Shown here: in pieces, positions 49,094 to 58,474 of the stretch
Position numbering within the stretch: the first letter of the stretch is position 1
Layout of the letters: each line of letters starts with the position of its first letter
Assembly: GCF_020037015.1 (NCBI RefSeq)
Contig: NZ_JAIQDE010000026.1
Span: forward strand, 62,001-126,000
DNA length: 64,000 bases
Source: Corallococcus sp. AS-1-6
GTDB lineage: Bacteria > Myxococcota > Myxococcia > Myxococcales > Myxococcaceae
Direction: 5' to 3'
Translations under genes and position numbers: made by a program
The notes under the pieces: generated by a model
What the model was told of the DNA's origin: nothing
Seen by the model: only the letters and a program-made list of their open reading frames with translations
Database searches by the model: none

Positions 49094-49708
49094 TCAGGGG
49101 ATGTGCATGCCCCGCTGGACCGCGGGACGGCTGCCCACGCGGTGCAGGTACTGGAGGATGTGGGGCGTGTTGCTGAAGAGCTCCGGGAAGTAATCCCGCG
49201 CGCCCTTCAGCCACGGGTACGTGGCGATGTCCGCGATGGAGTACGTGGTGGCCAGGTAGTCCCGCGACGACAGTTGCTGCTCCACCACGCCCAGGATGCG
49301 CTTCGCCTCCGTCTGGAAGCGGTCGATGGCGTAGGGGACCTTCGTGGAGGCGAAGTGCCCGAAGTGGTTGAGCTGGCCGAGCATGGGGCCCAGGCCGCTC
49401 ATCTGGAACATCAGCCACTGCGTCACCTCCGCCTTGCCGCGCGGATCCGTGGGCATCAGCCGGCCCGTCTTCTCCGCCAGGTAGAGCAGGATGGCGCCGG
49501 ACTCGAAGAGGGTCAGCGGGCCCCCCTGCGCGTCGTGGTCCACGATGGCCGGAATCTTGTTGTTGGGGTTGATGGCCAGGTACTCGGGCTTGAACTGCTC
49601 CCCCTTCGTGATGTCCACCGAGTGCGTCTTGTAGGGGAGGCCCAGCTCCTCCAGGGCGATGGACACCTTGCGGCCGTTGGGGGTCTTGAACGTGTACAGG
49701 TCGATCAT
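49094..49708 (-). CDS. Glutathione S-transferase, YfcG/Ure2p-like
   Basis: A 204-residue GST. The N-terminal thioredoxin-like domain starts MIDLYTFKTPNGRKVSIALEE, where the T-P-N-G region is the usual glutathione-contacting loop of the Nu class. The C-terminal helical domain shows the N-capping box SIADIATYPWL. The gene begins within the stop of the upstream SDR (ATGA), so the two are coupled. It probably conjugates or reduces electrophiles or disulfides. Confidence 0.9.
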   Translation of the reverse strand: MIDLYTFKTPNGRKVSIALEELGLPYKTHSVDITKGEQFKPEYLAINPNNKIPAIVDHDAQGGPLTLFESGAILLYLAEKTGRLMPTDPRGKAEVTQWLMFQMSGLGPMLGQLNHFGHFASTKVPYAIDRFQTEAKRILGVVEQQLSSRDYLATTYSIADIATYPWLKGARDYFPELFSNTPHILQYLHRVGSRPAVQRGMHIP

Positions 49709-50580
49709 GCCTTCACTCCCGTGAGCTGCTCGCTCACCTGCCAGAGCCGCTCCGCGAGCGCGTCGTTCCGGGCGGCGGACGACGGCTTCGCCTTGCGGCA
49801 TTTGATGAAGTACTCGCCGCTGACGCCCGCCACCTCCGGCGACGACGCCAGGTAGATGGACGTCCTCGCGCCCTTCTCCGGGGAGAGCATGAAGGGCCCG
49901 GCCAGCTTGACGAGGTGCTTGAAGACGCCCTGGCTGTTGTGCCCGAAGCCCGTGGCCACCACGCCGGGGTGCAGCGCGTTCGCCGTGACCTGCGTGCCGG
50001 CCAGCCGCTTCGTCAGCCCGCGCGAGAAGAGGATGTTGCTGAGCTTGGCGTTGCCGTAGACGCGGATGCCGTCGTAGCGGCGCCGCTCCGTCTGCGGGTC
50101 GTCCAGGAAGTCCGGGTACGCCAGCCGGTGGCCTTCCGAGGACACGTTGATGATGCGCGCCGGTCCGCTCGCCACCAGCAGGTCGCGCAGCAGGTGGGTG
50201 AGGAGGAAGTGGGACAGGTGGTTGGTGGCGAACGTGGCCTCGTAGCCGTCCACCGTCACCTGGCGCCGGTCGATGATGAGGCCCGCGTTGTTGATGAGCA
50301 CGTCCAGCCGCGAGTGCCGGTCGCGGAACGCCTTCGCCAGGTCGCGCACGGACTGGAGCGAGGACAGGTCCGCGAGCAGCGACTCCACCGGGGCTCCGGG
50401 GGCGGCCTCGCGCACCGCGGCGACCGTGGCCGCCGTGCGGGCCTCATCCCTGCCGGAGAGCACCAGCGTGGCCCCCCGCCGCGCCAGCGCCTTCGCGGTC
50501 TCCTGGCCGATGCCACCGGTGGCCCCGGTGATGAGGCACACCTTGCCGTCGAGACGGTCTTCGGGAAGCCCTGCCGCCAT
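49705..50580 (-). CDS. SDR-family dehydrogenase, retinol-dehydrogenase-like
   Basis: A 291-residue short-chain dehydrogenase. The cofactor loop is ITGATGGIGQETAKALARRG, with NNAG and the catalytic YGNAK (Tyr and Lys; the usual Ser is in INVSSEGHR). FATNHLSHFLLTHLL and HPGVVATGF are typical of the retinol dehydrogenase-like branch. The tail is basic (KCRKAKPSS). The downstream GST overlaps by four bases, so the pair may detoxify a common class of compounds. Confidence 0.9.
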   Translation of the reverse strand: MAAGLPEDRLDGKVCLITGATGGIGQETAKALARRGATLVLSGRDEARTAATVAAVREAAPGAPVESLLADLSSLQSVRDLAKAFRDRHSRLDVLINNAGLIIDRRQVTVDGYEATFATNHLSHFLLTHLLRDLLVASGPARIINVSSEGHRLAYPDFLDDPQTERRRYDGIRVYGNAKLSNILFSRGLTKRLAGTQVTANALHPGVVATGFGHNSQGVFKHLVKLAGPFMLSPEKGARTSIYLASSPEVAGVSGEYFIKCRKAKPSSAARNDALAERLWQVSEQLTGVKA

Positions 50581-50671
50581 GGGACGCGTCCTCCTGGAAT
50601 CCGGGGACGCGTTCTATACGCTCCCCGCCCTCCCCGCGCAGGAGAACCCGCCAGGGAGGTGGGGCCGGACG

Positions 50672-51235
50672 TCAGGTGGTGGCCTGGCTGATGTCCTCGG
50701 CCTGACGGCCCCGGCGGCTGCCGCCCTTGGGGGGCATGGAGACCCCCGCGCGCGCGTCGCCGTTGAGGTGGCTCTCCAGGAACCAGAGGTCCTCCTCGGT
50801 CTCGCCCAGGGTCTGGGTGAGGAGGTCCGCGGTGACGGGGTCGTTCACGTCATCCGACTTGTTGATGCCGTCGCGGACGCTGGCGGCGTAGCGGCCCACG
50901 CGCTCCACGAGCGCGCGGATGTGGGCCTCGCCGTCCACGGCCTGCAGGTCGTACTCGGGCAGTTGGCTGTTGTTGGTGGCCAGGCGGATGGTGCCCTGGG
51001 CGTAGCCGCCCAGCGCGCCCGCGCGCTCGGCGTACGAGTCCGCGTGCTTGCGCGCGTGCTTGGCCACTTCGTCGAAGAGCAGGTGGCGGCTGTAGAAGTG
51101 CGTGCCCCGGATGTTCCAGTGGGCCTGCTTCACCTGCCAGTGCAGGTCGATGGCGTTGGCGAGCAGCGTGTTGAGCATGTCGATGAGCTCTTCGCGCGCG
51201 TCCTGGGGAAGGTTCACGTGGCTGGTCGTGTACAT
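50672..51235 (-). CDS. dps: Dps-family DNA-protection protein
   Basis: A 187-residue ferritin-fold protein. DLHWQVKQAHWNIRG near residue 30 and FYSRHLLFDEVAKHARKHAD are the Dps signature with His, Asp and Glu at the intersubunit ferroxidase site. The dodecamer binds DNA and stores iron, protecting DNA against peroxide. The C-terminal tail (residues 165-187, SMPPKGGSRRGRQAEDISQA) is basic and may help DNA binding. The start is the ATG at 51235. Control by OxyR-like or stationary-phase factors is usual but not visible here. Confidence 0.92.
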   Translation of the reverse strand: MYTTSHVNLPQDAREELIDMLNTLLANAIDLHWQVKQAHWNIRGTHFYSRHLLFDEVAKHARKHADSYAERAGALGGYAQGTIRLATNNSQLPEYDLQAVDGEAHIRALVERVGRYAASVRDGINKSDDVNDPVTADLLTQTLGETEEDLWFLESHLNGDARAGVSMPPKGGSRRGRQAEDISQATT

Positions 51236-51399
51236 GGTCCTGCTCCCTCGTGGGTGGTGTGCGCGCGGCAGGCCGTCGGCATGACGTCGCGGCGCTTCCC
51301 ACAGGGTGGGGATGGGCCGGGCCCTTGGCCATGGCGCGGCGTGCGTCGCCTGGCCGCCCGGCTGGCCCGGAGGGCGGGCTGCCGGGCGTCCTCCGGTGC

Positions 51400-52770
51400 T
51401 CAGCCCGCGTCGGGGGCGGTCAGTCGGGCGGCGACCTCCGTGGCCGCGCGCCCGCCGGACTCCACCGCGCCGTCCAGGTAGCCGCACCCTTCGATGGCCG
51501 TCTCCGTGCCCGCCCAGTGCACGCGGCCGAACGGCGCCCGCAGCGCGTCGCCCATGGCGGTGAGGGCGCCGGGGCGGGGCAGGCCCACGTAGCAGCCGGC
51601 GCTGAACGCCTCCTGCTTCCAGTCCAGCGCCGCGATGGCCACGGGCGACAGGGCCTGGGGGCCGAAGAAGCGCGCGAAGTCCGCGAGCGCCGCGCGATGA
51701 ATCTCCTCCGAGGGGCGGCCGGTCCACGCGCGGGCGGTGTCGCCCAGGAAGAAGCCCACGAGCGCGGGGTGATGACCGTGGGGGCCGCAGTCGTCGAAGC
51801 ACAGGCGCACCGGGCCCGCGTCGCTGACGGCCTCGCCGGACAGGCCCGCCTCGCGCCAGAAGGGCGTGGCGTAGGTGGCCACGACCTTGATGACGCTGCC
51901 CATGGGCATGTCCGCGTGCGCGCGGCGGCGGCCCGGCGGCAGGTCCGCGCCGAAGTCGATGCGCTCCGCGAGCGCGGGCGGCGTGGCCACCACCGCGTAG
52001 CGCGCGCGGAGGGTCCGGCCGTCCTCCGTGGTGGCGGTGACGCCGCGCGAGTCCTGGAGCAGGGCCTTCACGGGGGCGGAGAGGACGACGCGGCCCGGGG
52101 GCAGGCCCTCCGCCAGCCGCCGTGAGAGGGATTGCGCCCCGTCCACGAAGCGCTCCGCCTGGGCGCCGCCTTCAATCTCCGTCAGCGGCATGAGGCCGCC
52201 GTTGGAGTGCACGTAGGAGAGGAAGTGCAGGAAGGACAGCTCCGAGGGCTCCGCCGCGAACACCGCGCGGGTGGCGATGTCCAGCGCGGCGCGGGCGCCC
52301 CAGGTGGGCACGTGGCGCTGCTTCCAGTCCTCCACGGTGAGGGCGTCCCACTCGGCGCCCCTGGGCGCGGCGGCGGGCCTCTCCCGGGGGACGCGCTTCG
52401 CCAGGCCATCCAGCTTCCAGACGACGCGCTGCAGGTCCAACAGCGACAGGAGGGGCAGGGACGGGACCTTGCCCTGGTAGGTGCGGCGCTCGCCGCGCAC
52501 CTCCAGCACCTTGGTGCCCTGGTGGTGCTGGGGGAAGCGCTGGAGGCCCAGGCCGTCCGCGAGCTTGAGCACGTGGCGCTGCCGGGGGCCCACCCACTGG
52601 CCGCCCAGGTCCACGAGCCCGCCGCCCAGCTCGCGGGTGAGGGTGCGTCCGCCCACGCGGTCGCGCGCCTCCAGCACGGCGACGGTGGCGCCGGTGCGAG
52701 CGATGTCCCGGGCCGCGGTGAGCCCCGCGACGCCCGCGCCGATGACGACCACGTCCGCGCTTTCACCCAT
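51400..52770 (-). CDS. Flavin monoamine oxidase-like enzyme
   Basis: A 456-residue FAD amine oxidase. The dinucleotide-binding motif VVVIGAGVAGLTAARDIA begins near residue 7, followed by the E-A-R-x-R-x-G-G-R block (LEARDRVGGRTLTR). The C-terminal FAD block is VHWAGTETAIEGCGYLDGAV. The overall order matches monoamine oxidases and related amine or amino-acid oxidases. The substrate is unknown. It is a soluble protein without a signal peptide. Confidence 0.9.
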   Translation of the reverse strand: MGESADVVVIGAGVAGLTAARDIARTGATVAVLEARDRVGGRTLTRELGGGLVDLGGQWVGPRQRHVLKLADGLGLQRFPQHHQGTKVLEVRGERRTYQGKVPSLPLLSLLDLQRVVWKLDGLAKRVPRERPAAAPRGAEWDALTVEDWKQRHVPTWGARAALDIATRAVFAAEPSELSFLHFLSYVHSNGGLMPLTEIEGGAQAERFVDGAQSLSRRLAEGLPPGRVVLSAPVKALLQDSRGVTATTEDGRTLRARYAVVATPPALAERIDFGADLPPGRRRAHADMPMGSVIKVVATYATPFWREAGLSGEAVSDAGPVRLCFDDCGPHGHHPALVGFFLGDTARAWTGRPSEEIHRAALADFARFFGPQALSPVAIAALDWKQEAFSAGCYVGLPRPGALTAMGDALRAPFGRVHWAGTETAIEGCGYLDGAVESGGRAATEVAARLTAPDAG

Positions 52771-52849
52771 GGTGCGGCGGACTCTACGCCGGAGGCGGCG
52801 GGTGGCTAGGATGCGCGCGGGACGTCAGACGGGAAGGGTGGAGGACCGG

Positions 52850-53341
52850 ATGTTCGCGTTGGAGCTGGTGGAGAAGGTGCGGCAGGTGTCGCCGGGCGCG
52901 GCGAACGCGCTGACGACGTTGGCGGTGAAGAACATCGTCCCGCTGGCGAAGGCCATGGGCTACCGCGTGGACGAGGTGACGGACTCGCGCGTGAAGGCGA
53001 CAGTGCCGCTGGACCGCAAGACGAAGAACCACGTGGGCAGCGTGTACCTGGGCGCCCAGGTGACGGTGATGGAGCTGACCATGGGCGTGATGCTCTTCCG
53101 CCGCTTCCCGCCCGGCCAGTACAAGATGCTGGTCAACCGCATGGAGGTCGCCTTCCACGCGAAGGCGAAGACAGCGGTGAGCGCGGTGTGCGAACCCGGA
53201 GAGGAGCTGCTCCAGAAGCTCGCGTCGGAGCTGCGCGCGACGGGCGACAAGGCGGAGGCGTGGATCCCGGTGCGCCTGTTGGGCACGGACGGCCAGTGCG
53301 TCGCCGAGTCCCGCTTCCTGGCCGTGTTCAAGCGCGGGTAG
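52850..53341 (+). CDS. DUF4442-like hotdog-fold protein
   Basis: A 163-residue protein. The ATG at 52850 has GGGTGGAGGA upstream. The sequence fits a single hotdog fold as in DUF4442 and PaaI-like thioesterases: VKATVPLDRKTKNHVGSVYL, GAQVTVMELTMGVMLF, then VEVAFHAKAKTAVSAVC. The HVGSVYLGA stretch is the characteristic part of the family. Acyl-CoA thioester hydrolysis is possible but not shown. It is convergent with the lipase gene; the two stops abut. Confidence 0.82.
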   Translation: MFALELVEKVRQVSPGAANALTTLAVKNIVPLAKAMGYRVDEVTDSRVKATVPLDRKTKNHVGSVYLGAQVTVMELTMGVMLFRRFPPGQYKMLVNRMEVAFHAKAKTAVSAVCEPGEELLQKLASELRATGDKAEAWIPVRLLGTDGQCVAESRFLAVFKRG

Positions 53342-54484
53342 CTACCGCGGCGCTTCCTCCTCCATGAGGAAGTCGCCAATGGTCTTCCACATCGCCTCGA
53401 ACTGGGGGCGGCGGAAGCCGGAGCCGGAGATGAGCCAGTCCACGTGCGGGGGCTGGTGCGCCGGCTGGTCGAAGTGGCCAATCGCATCCAGGTGGTCCGC
53501 GCGCACCGCCGCCAGCACGCGGCCGTACACCTGCGAGCGCGTGGGCACGATGCCGTCACACGCGGTGGGGCCGGGCATGGCGCCGTAGGCCTGCACCAGC
53601 GCCGCCGTCTGCGCGGGCGTGTGCAGGGGGAGCTGCGTGAGCGGCATCCGCTGCGTCTGCCCGTACACGAACGCGTAGATGGTGTGCGTGAGCTGCGCGT
53701 ACGGGTCCAGGCCCGCCGCCAGCCGCGTGCGCAGGGACGGCGGCCGGGCCTGCGTCACCACGGAGCCGTAGCGCACGCCGGGCCGGTCATGCGTGCCGCC
53801 GTTGAACAGGTCGATGCCCTCCGGCGTGAGCTGGGGGATGAGCGACGTGTCACGGCCCACGTCCCACAGGAACTTCGTCACCGCGTCGCGCCGCTCGCTG
53901 GAGAAGTCCCCCAGCAACTGGTCGAAGAGCTGATCCAGCAGCGTGGCCTTCCAGCCCAACTGATCATCCGCCCGCGCCATCAGGTGCCCGAAGCGGAACA
54001 CCACGCTCAGGGGCAGCCGGCCGAACCTCAGCACGTACATGGTGAACAGCGAGAGGAGCTTCAGCAGTTGCTGACCGAAGAGGCCCAGGAAGAACGTGGC
54101 CAGCGGCGTGCCCGCGTGGGGCGCGGACAGCGTCACCACGGAGCGCACGCGGCGCGCGAAGGGCTCCAGCTCCAGCGCGTCCGACACCTGCGCGCCGGGA
54201 GACACGAACAGCCGGGCGTCCAGCCCGCCGGTGGAGTGGCCCACCAGGTGGATGGGGCCGTCGTCCCCGGAGGCCGTCTCGCTCACGGCCTTGAGCAGGT
54301 CCGCGGTGCGCTGGCGGATGGAGGCCGTGGGGTGGGAGACGATCGTCACCACCTCCGCGTCGACTCCCCGGCGCGCGAGGTCCTGCTTCAGGAACTCGTA
54401 CGCGTGGCCGAAGTAGAGGAGCTCGCCCAGGTTGGTGAAGCCGAAGAATCCAGGGACGAGGTAGACGTGGTGCTTCACGGACAT
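53342..54484 (-). CDS. Alpha/beta-hydrolase lipase
   Basis: A 380-residue lipase-like enzyme. The nucleophile elbow is LVGHSTGGLDARLF near residue 90. The probable Asp is in ACDGIVPT and the His in DHLDAIGHF near the C-terminus. The oxyanion part is VYLVPGFFGFTNLG near residue 8. A long hydrophobic lid-like region (FFLGLFGQQLLKLLSLFTMY) lies near residue 150. It has no signal peptide. I chose the ATG at 54484. It is related to triacylglycerol lipases (PGAP1-like esterases are an alternative). Confidence 0.85.
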   Translation of the reverse strand: MSVKHHVYLVPGFFGFTNLGELLYFGHAYEFLKQDLARRGVDAEVVTIVSHPTASIRQRTADLLKAVSETASGDDGPIHLVGHSTGGLDARLFVSPGAQVSDALELEPFARRVRSVVTLSAPHAGTPLATFFLGLFGQQLLKLLSLFTMYVLRFGRLPLSVVFRFGHLMARADDQLGWKATLLDQLFDQLLGDFSSERRDAVTKFLWDVGRDTSLIPQLTPEGIDLFNGGTHDRPGVRYGSVVTQARPPSLRTRLAAGLDPYAQLTHTIYAFVYGQTQRMPLTQLPLHTPAQTAALVQAYGAMPGPTACDGIVPTRSQVYGRVLAAVRADHLDAIGHFDQPAHQPPHVDWLISGSGFRRPQFEAMWKTIGDFLMEEEAPR

Positions 54485-54614
54485 GGGTCGCCCAGCATAC
54501 CCCACGCTCCCGGGATGGGCTTGGAATACCCGGCGTCGCACGGGGTTGACGCTCGCCCGGCCGCATTGACAAAACCGGCCGCCCGTTTCCCCCAACCACG
54601 AAGGAAGACTCCCC

Positions 54615-56693
54615 GTGTACCGCAGACTGCTCGCGCTTGGCCTGCTGTCGTCCCTCCCCGCCGCGGCGGAGGAGGGCATGTGGACCTACGACGCCTTTCC
54701 CGCCGCCCAGGTGAAGAAGGCCTACGGCTTCGAGCCGACCCAGGCGTGGCTGGACAAGGTGCGCCTGGGCTCCGTGCGGCTCGCGGGCGGCTGCTCCGCC
54801 AGCTTCGTGTCGCCGGACGGCCTGGTGATGACCAACCACCACTGCGTGCGCGGTTGCATCGAGGAGCTGACGACCGCGAAGGACGACCTGCTGGCGAAGG
54901 GCTTCCAGGCGAAGACGGCGAAGGAGGAGCGGCGCTGTCCCAAGATTGAAGCCAACCAGTTGGTGGAGATGACGGACGTCACCGAGCGGATGAACGCGGC
55001 GACGAAGGGCCTGTCCGGCGCGGCCTTCAACACCGCGCTCAAGAAGGAGATGGCCGCGGTGGAGGGCGCGTGCACCACCGGCGCGGACGTGCGCTGCGAC
55101 GTGGTGACGCTCTACAACGGCGGCAAGTACCAGCTCTACAAGTACCGCCGCTTCCAGGACGTGCGGCTCGTCTTCGCGCCGGAGTTCTCCATGGCGGCGT
55201 TCGGCGGGGACGCGGACAACTTCAACTTCCCGCGCTACGGCTACGACGTGTCCTTCGTGCGCGTGTGGCAGGACGACGCGCCGGCCAAGAGCCCGGACTA
55301 CCTGCCGTGGGCGAAGGAGGGCGCGAAGGAGGGCGACCTGGTCTTCGTCTCCGGCCACCCGGGCGGCACGGAGCGCAAGAGCACGGTGGCGGAGCTGGAG
55401 TTCCAGCGCGACGTGGCGCTGCCCCAGACGCTGCTCCAGTTGGCGGAGATGCGGGGCGCGCTGCGCGAGTTCACCAGCGCGTCGCCGGAGCGCTTCCGCG
55501 TGGCGCGCTCCAGCCTGCGCGGCGTGGAGAACGGGCTCAAGGCCCTGAAGGGCCGGCAGGAGACGCTGGCGGATCCGGCGGTGCTCGCGCGCAAGCGGCA
55601 GGAGGAGGCGGAGCTCAAGAAGCGCATCGACGCGAACCCCCAGGCGAAGGCGCTGACGCAGGGCATGTGGGAGGAGACGTCGCAGGCGCTGGACGCGTGG
55701 CGCCGGATGATGAACGACCACCGCATGAAGGGCGCGGGGGACGCGTTCCGCTCCGACCTGTTCTCCTACGCCCAGGCGCTGGTGCGCGCGGCGGAGGAAC
55801 TGCCCAAGGCCAACGCGGAGCGCCTGCGCGAGTACACGGACGGTCAACTGCCGGCGCTGAAGCAGCGGCTCCTGCGGGAGGCGCCCATCCCGGCGGAGCT
55901 GGAGACGCTGACGCTGACGTTCGGCTTCAACAAGCTGCGCGAGACGCTGGGCGCGGATGATCCGTTCGTGCGCCTGGTGCTGGAGAAGGAGGCCCCGGCG
56001 GACCTGGCGAAGGCGCTGGTGAAGGGCTCCCGGCTGGGCGACGTGAAGGTGCGCAAGGCGCTCTTGGAGGGCGGCAAGGCGGCGGTGGACGCGTCGAAGG
56101 ATCCGATGATCATCCTGGCGCGCAAGGTGGACGCGGAGACGCGCGCGTCGCGCAAGCGCTACGAGGACACGGTGGAGGCGGTGCTCAAGCGCAACGGCGA
56201 GCGGCTGGCGAAGGCGTACCTGCTGGTGAACGGCACGGCGGGCGCCCCGGACGCGACGTTCACGCTGCGGCTCAACTACGGGCAGGTGAAGGGCTGGGAT
56301 GACAACGGCAAGGCCGTGCCGGCGCTGACCACGTTCGGCGGCGCGTACGGGCGCGACACGGGCAAGGAGCCCTTCAAGCTGCCGGCGCCGTGGGTGAAGG
56401 CGAAGGGGAAGGTGCCGGACGCGACGCCGCTGGACATGGCGACGACCAACGACATCATCGGCGGCAACTCCGGCTCGCCGGTGGTGAACCGGGACGGGCA
56501 GGTGGTGGGGCTCATCTTCGACGGCAACCTCCCGTCGCTGGGAGGCCGCTACCTCTACGTGCCGGAGACGAACCGCGCGGTGGCGGTGCACGGCGACGGC
56601 ATCATGGCCGCGCTGGAGCACGTCTACGGCGCGACCCGCGTGGTCCACGAGCTGAAGGGCGCGCAGGCGGCGCCCGCGGCTCCGGCGCGCTGA
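54615..56693 (+). CDS. S46-family dipeptidyl-peptidase (DPP7/11 type)
   Basis: A 692-residue periplasmic serine peptidase that starts with GTG at 54615. The signal peptide is residues 1-19 (LLSSLPAAAEE). The catalytic His lies in VMTNHHCVRG (H75/H76), the Asp in FGGDADNFNFPRYGYD, and Ser619 in IIGGNSGSPVV. The helical insertion (residues 270-450) is typical of the family. S46 enzymes remove dipeptides from N-termini; DPP7 prefers hydrophobic, DPP11 acidic P1 residues. I cannot tell which. It is probably used to feed on protein. Confidence 0.92.
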   Translation: MYRRLLALGLLSSLPAAAEEGMWTYDAFPAAQVKKAYGFEPTQAWLDKVRLGSVRLAGGCSASFVSPDGLVMTNHHCVRGCIEELTTAKDDLLAKGFQAKTAKEERRCPKIEANQLVEMTDVTERMNAATKGLSGAAFNTALKKEMAAVEGACTTGADVRCDVVTLYNGGKYQLYKYRRFQDVRLVFAPEFSMAAFGGDADNFNFPRYGYDVSFVRVWQDDAPAKSPDYLPWAKEGAKEGDLVFVSGHPGGTERKSTVAELEFQRDVALPQTLLQLAEMRGALREFTSASPERFRVARSSLRGVENGLKALKGRQETLADPAVLARKRQEEAELKKRIDANPQAKALTQGMWEETSQALDAWRRMMNDHRMKGAGDAFRSDLFSYAQALVRAAEELPKANAERLREYTDGQLPALKQRLLREAPIPAELETLTLTFGFNKLRETLGADDPFVRLVLEKEAPADLAKALVKGSRLGDVKVRKALLEGGKAAVDASKDPMIILARKVDAETRASRKRYEDTVEAVLKRNGERLAKAYLLVNGTAGAPDATFTLRLNYGQVKGWDDNGKAVPALTTFGGAYGRDTGKEPFKLPAPWVKAKGKVPDATPLDMATTNDIIGGNSGSPVVNRDGQVVGLIFDGNLPSLGGRYLYVPETNRAVAVHGDGIMAALEHVYGATRVVHELKGAQAAPAAPAR

Positions 56694-56696
56694 GGC

Positions 56697-57518
56697 TCAA
56701 CGCGCCGAGGCGGAAGGAGACAGCAGCCCTTCCGCCTCCAGCGCGGCGCGCACCGAAGGGATGGAGCCCCGGTGCTCCTTGAAGCGCTGGAGGAACAGCC
56801 GCACCCAGTGCGCCGGCGGTTCCTGCTGTCCCCAGGTGCGGACGGCGTTGCCCCAGGGATGCCGCGTCAGGGTGTCCAGGAAGGGGAGCACGTCATGCAG
56901 GCCCAGCAGCGGCCGGTGCGGCGGAAGCCCCTGCCGGGGCCAGCACCCCTGGTTGCGCGGAGCGGATGCGGCGGTGTGGCGTCCTCGCAGGAAGCGGTTG
57001 AAGGTGCGGTGGCCCTCGGGCGCCTGGAGGAGCGCGCGCAGCAGTCGCGCCTGCTCCCCTCGATCCTCCAGGGCCCCCTTGCGCCACGCCTGCCTGCCCA
57101 GCCAGTGGCGATTGCGCCACGCCTTCTCGACGGGGTCCTCGAACGCGCTCGAGTGCTTCACGTGGCCCAGCGCGTGCTCGCCGATGACGCCCTGGGGCAG
57201 CAGGCCGCGCACGTGGCTCAGGCGGGACTCGCGCGGCAGGTGGCGCGTGCGCGCGGTGGCCCAGCGGATGAAGGGCATCACCTTGTCGCCAGCGCGCCGC
57301 CAGTCCACCTGCTGGCGGATGCGCGGCCCTTCCCACGGCGCGAGCGGCGGCACGTCCAGCTCCACGTCGCCGAACCGGCTCCACCGCGCCAGCGCCAGGC
57401 GGACCTCCTGTCGGGCCGCGCGGTGGATGTGCTCACGCGCCTCGCGTGATGGCTTCCGGTGCTTCGACGGCAGCAGCGAGCGCGCCATCTGCCGGACCTT
57501 CTCGTCTGAGTGGATCAT
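56697..57518 (-). CDS. Hypothetical basic protein (273 aa)
   Basis: A 273-residue basic, Trp- and His-rich protein. The start at 57518 (MIHSDEKVRQMARSLLPSKH) has AAAGGTCC upstream on the minus strand. The opening segment recurs in several myxobacterial hypothetical proteins, as far as I recall. The middle has HLPRESRLSHVRGLLPQG and RNRHWLGRQAWRKG. No enzyme motif or signal peptide. It is convergent with the S46 gene, 3 bases apart. The function is unknown. Confidence 0.72.
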   Translation of the reverse strand: MIHSDEKVRQMARSLLPSKHRKPSREAREHIHRAARQEVRLALARWSRFGDVELDVPPLAPWEGPRIRQQVDWRRAGDKVMPFIRWATARTRHLPRESRLSHVRGLLPQGVIGEHALGHVKHSSAFEDPVEKAWRNRHWLGRQAWRKGALEDRGEQARLLRALLQAPEGHRTFNRFLRGRHTAASAPRNQGCWPRQGLPPHRPLLGLHDVLPFLDTLTRHPWGNAVRTWGQQEPPAHWVRLFLQRFKEHRGSIPSVRAALEAEGLLSPSASAR

Positions 57519-57824
57519 CGCGCGTGGACCTTTCGTGGCCGCGCGGACGTGGCGCGCACCCATCACCTGACTCGCACTGGACGCACTCCCACCGCATCGC
57601 GTCGGGTGCAGGACAACCGCGGCACAGAACCTCCCGGGTGCTTGGTGCGTCGCGTCAGGAAGTCGTTACCGTGGAGTCGCGGACTTCAATCCGCCTCTGT
57701 CTTCGCACGGTTGCGTTCCCCGGAACGTCTTCCGTCCGGGCGCCTTCCCGGCGTGGTTGGGAGCCGGCGCCCGACGTGCGGTAGCATCTCGTTCGTCTCA
57801 CGCCGGGGGGAGGGAGGATGCACG
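57519..57824. other. Non-coding gap with no recognised feature
   Basis: A 306-base stretch between two divergent genes. It should hold promoters for both. Read on both strands, it has no frame with a credible start or motif, no repeat and no RNA gene that I can see. Confidence 0.55.
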
Positions 57825-58436
57825 ATGGTGGTGGAGGCCCCGGAGCCCCGGACGATGTCGGCCATCATGTTCACGGACATGGAGGCCCCCGCAGGTCAAC
57901 GCTGGCGAGATGAGTCGCTACAACAAGCGCTGCATGAAGAGCACGGCCAACTGGTGCGCGGGCTGCTCGCGCGACACGGTGGCCGCGAGGTGAAGCGGAT
58001 GGAGGAGGGCGGCTTCCTCCTGGAGTTCGAGTCGGGCCTGCCCGCGGTGGCCTTCGCGCTGGAGTGGCGCGCCGCCGTGGATGCCCGCAACCGGGCCGTC
58101 CCCACCGAGCGCCGGATGTCCGTCCGCGCGGGCGCGCACCTGGGCATGGTGGTGCACCGCGACGGCGACGTGTTCGGCGAGGGCGTCAACCTGGCGGCCC
58201 GCATCGAGTCCCTGGCGCGTCCGGGCACCGTCTACGTCAGCGAGACGGTGGCCGCGCAACTGGAGGGACGGCTGAAGGCGCCCCCCGTGAAGTTGGGCCG
58301 CAACGAATTGAAGAACATCCGGCTGCCGGTGGCGGTGTTCCGCATCGACTCGCCGGCGGAGGGCCGCGGCGAGCGGGCGCTCCTGTCGCGCGTGCGTTCA
58401 CTGCTGGGCCGTAGGCGCGCGCGCGCGGACGGTTGA
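57825..58436 (+). CDS. Class III cyclase-like domain protein, degenerate
   Basis: A 203-residue protein. The ATG at 57825 has GGGAGGGAGG upstream. It is a single class III adenylate/guanylate cyclase-type domain: IMFTDME (D18, first metal position), GDVFGEGVNLAARIESLA, and a final LGRNELKNIRLPVAVFRI. Active family members carry a second metal Asp in a GDG block; here that position reads EGGFLLEF, so the Asp is replaced by Gly. The cyclase is probably inactive or a regulator. No membrane or receiver domain is fused to it. Confidence 0.78.
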   Translation: MVVEAPEPRTMSAIMFTDMEAPAGQRWRDESLQQALHEEHGQLVRGLLARHGGREVKRMEEGGFLLEFESGLPAVAFALEWRAAVDARNRAVPTERRMSVRAGAHLGMVVHRDGDVFGEGVNLAARIESLARPGTVYVSETVAAQLEGRLKAPPVKLGRNELKNIRLPVAVFRIDSPAEGRGERALLSRVRSLLGRRRARADG

Positions 58437-58474
58437 AGCTGACGGCCGGACGCGCGGCGGTATGGTGCCGCGCC

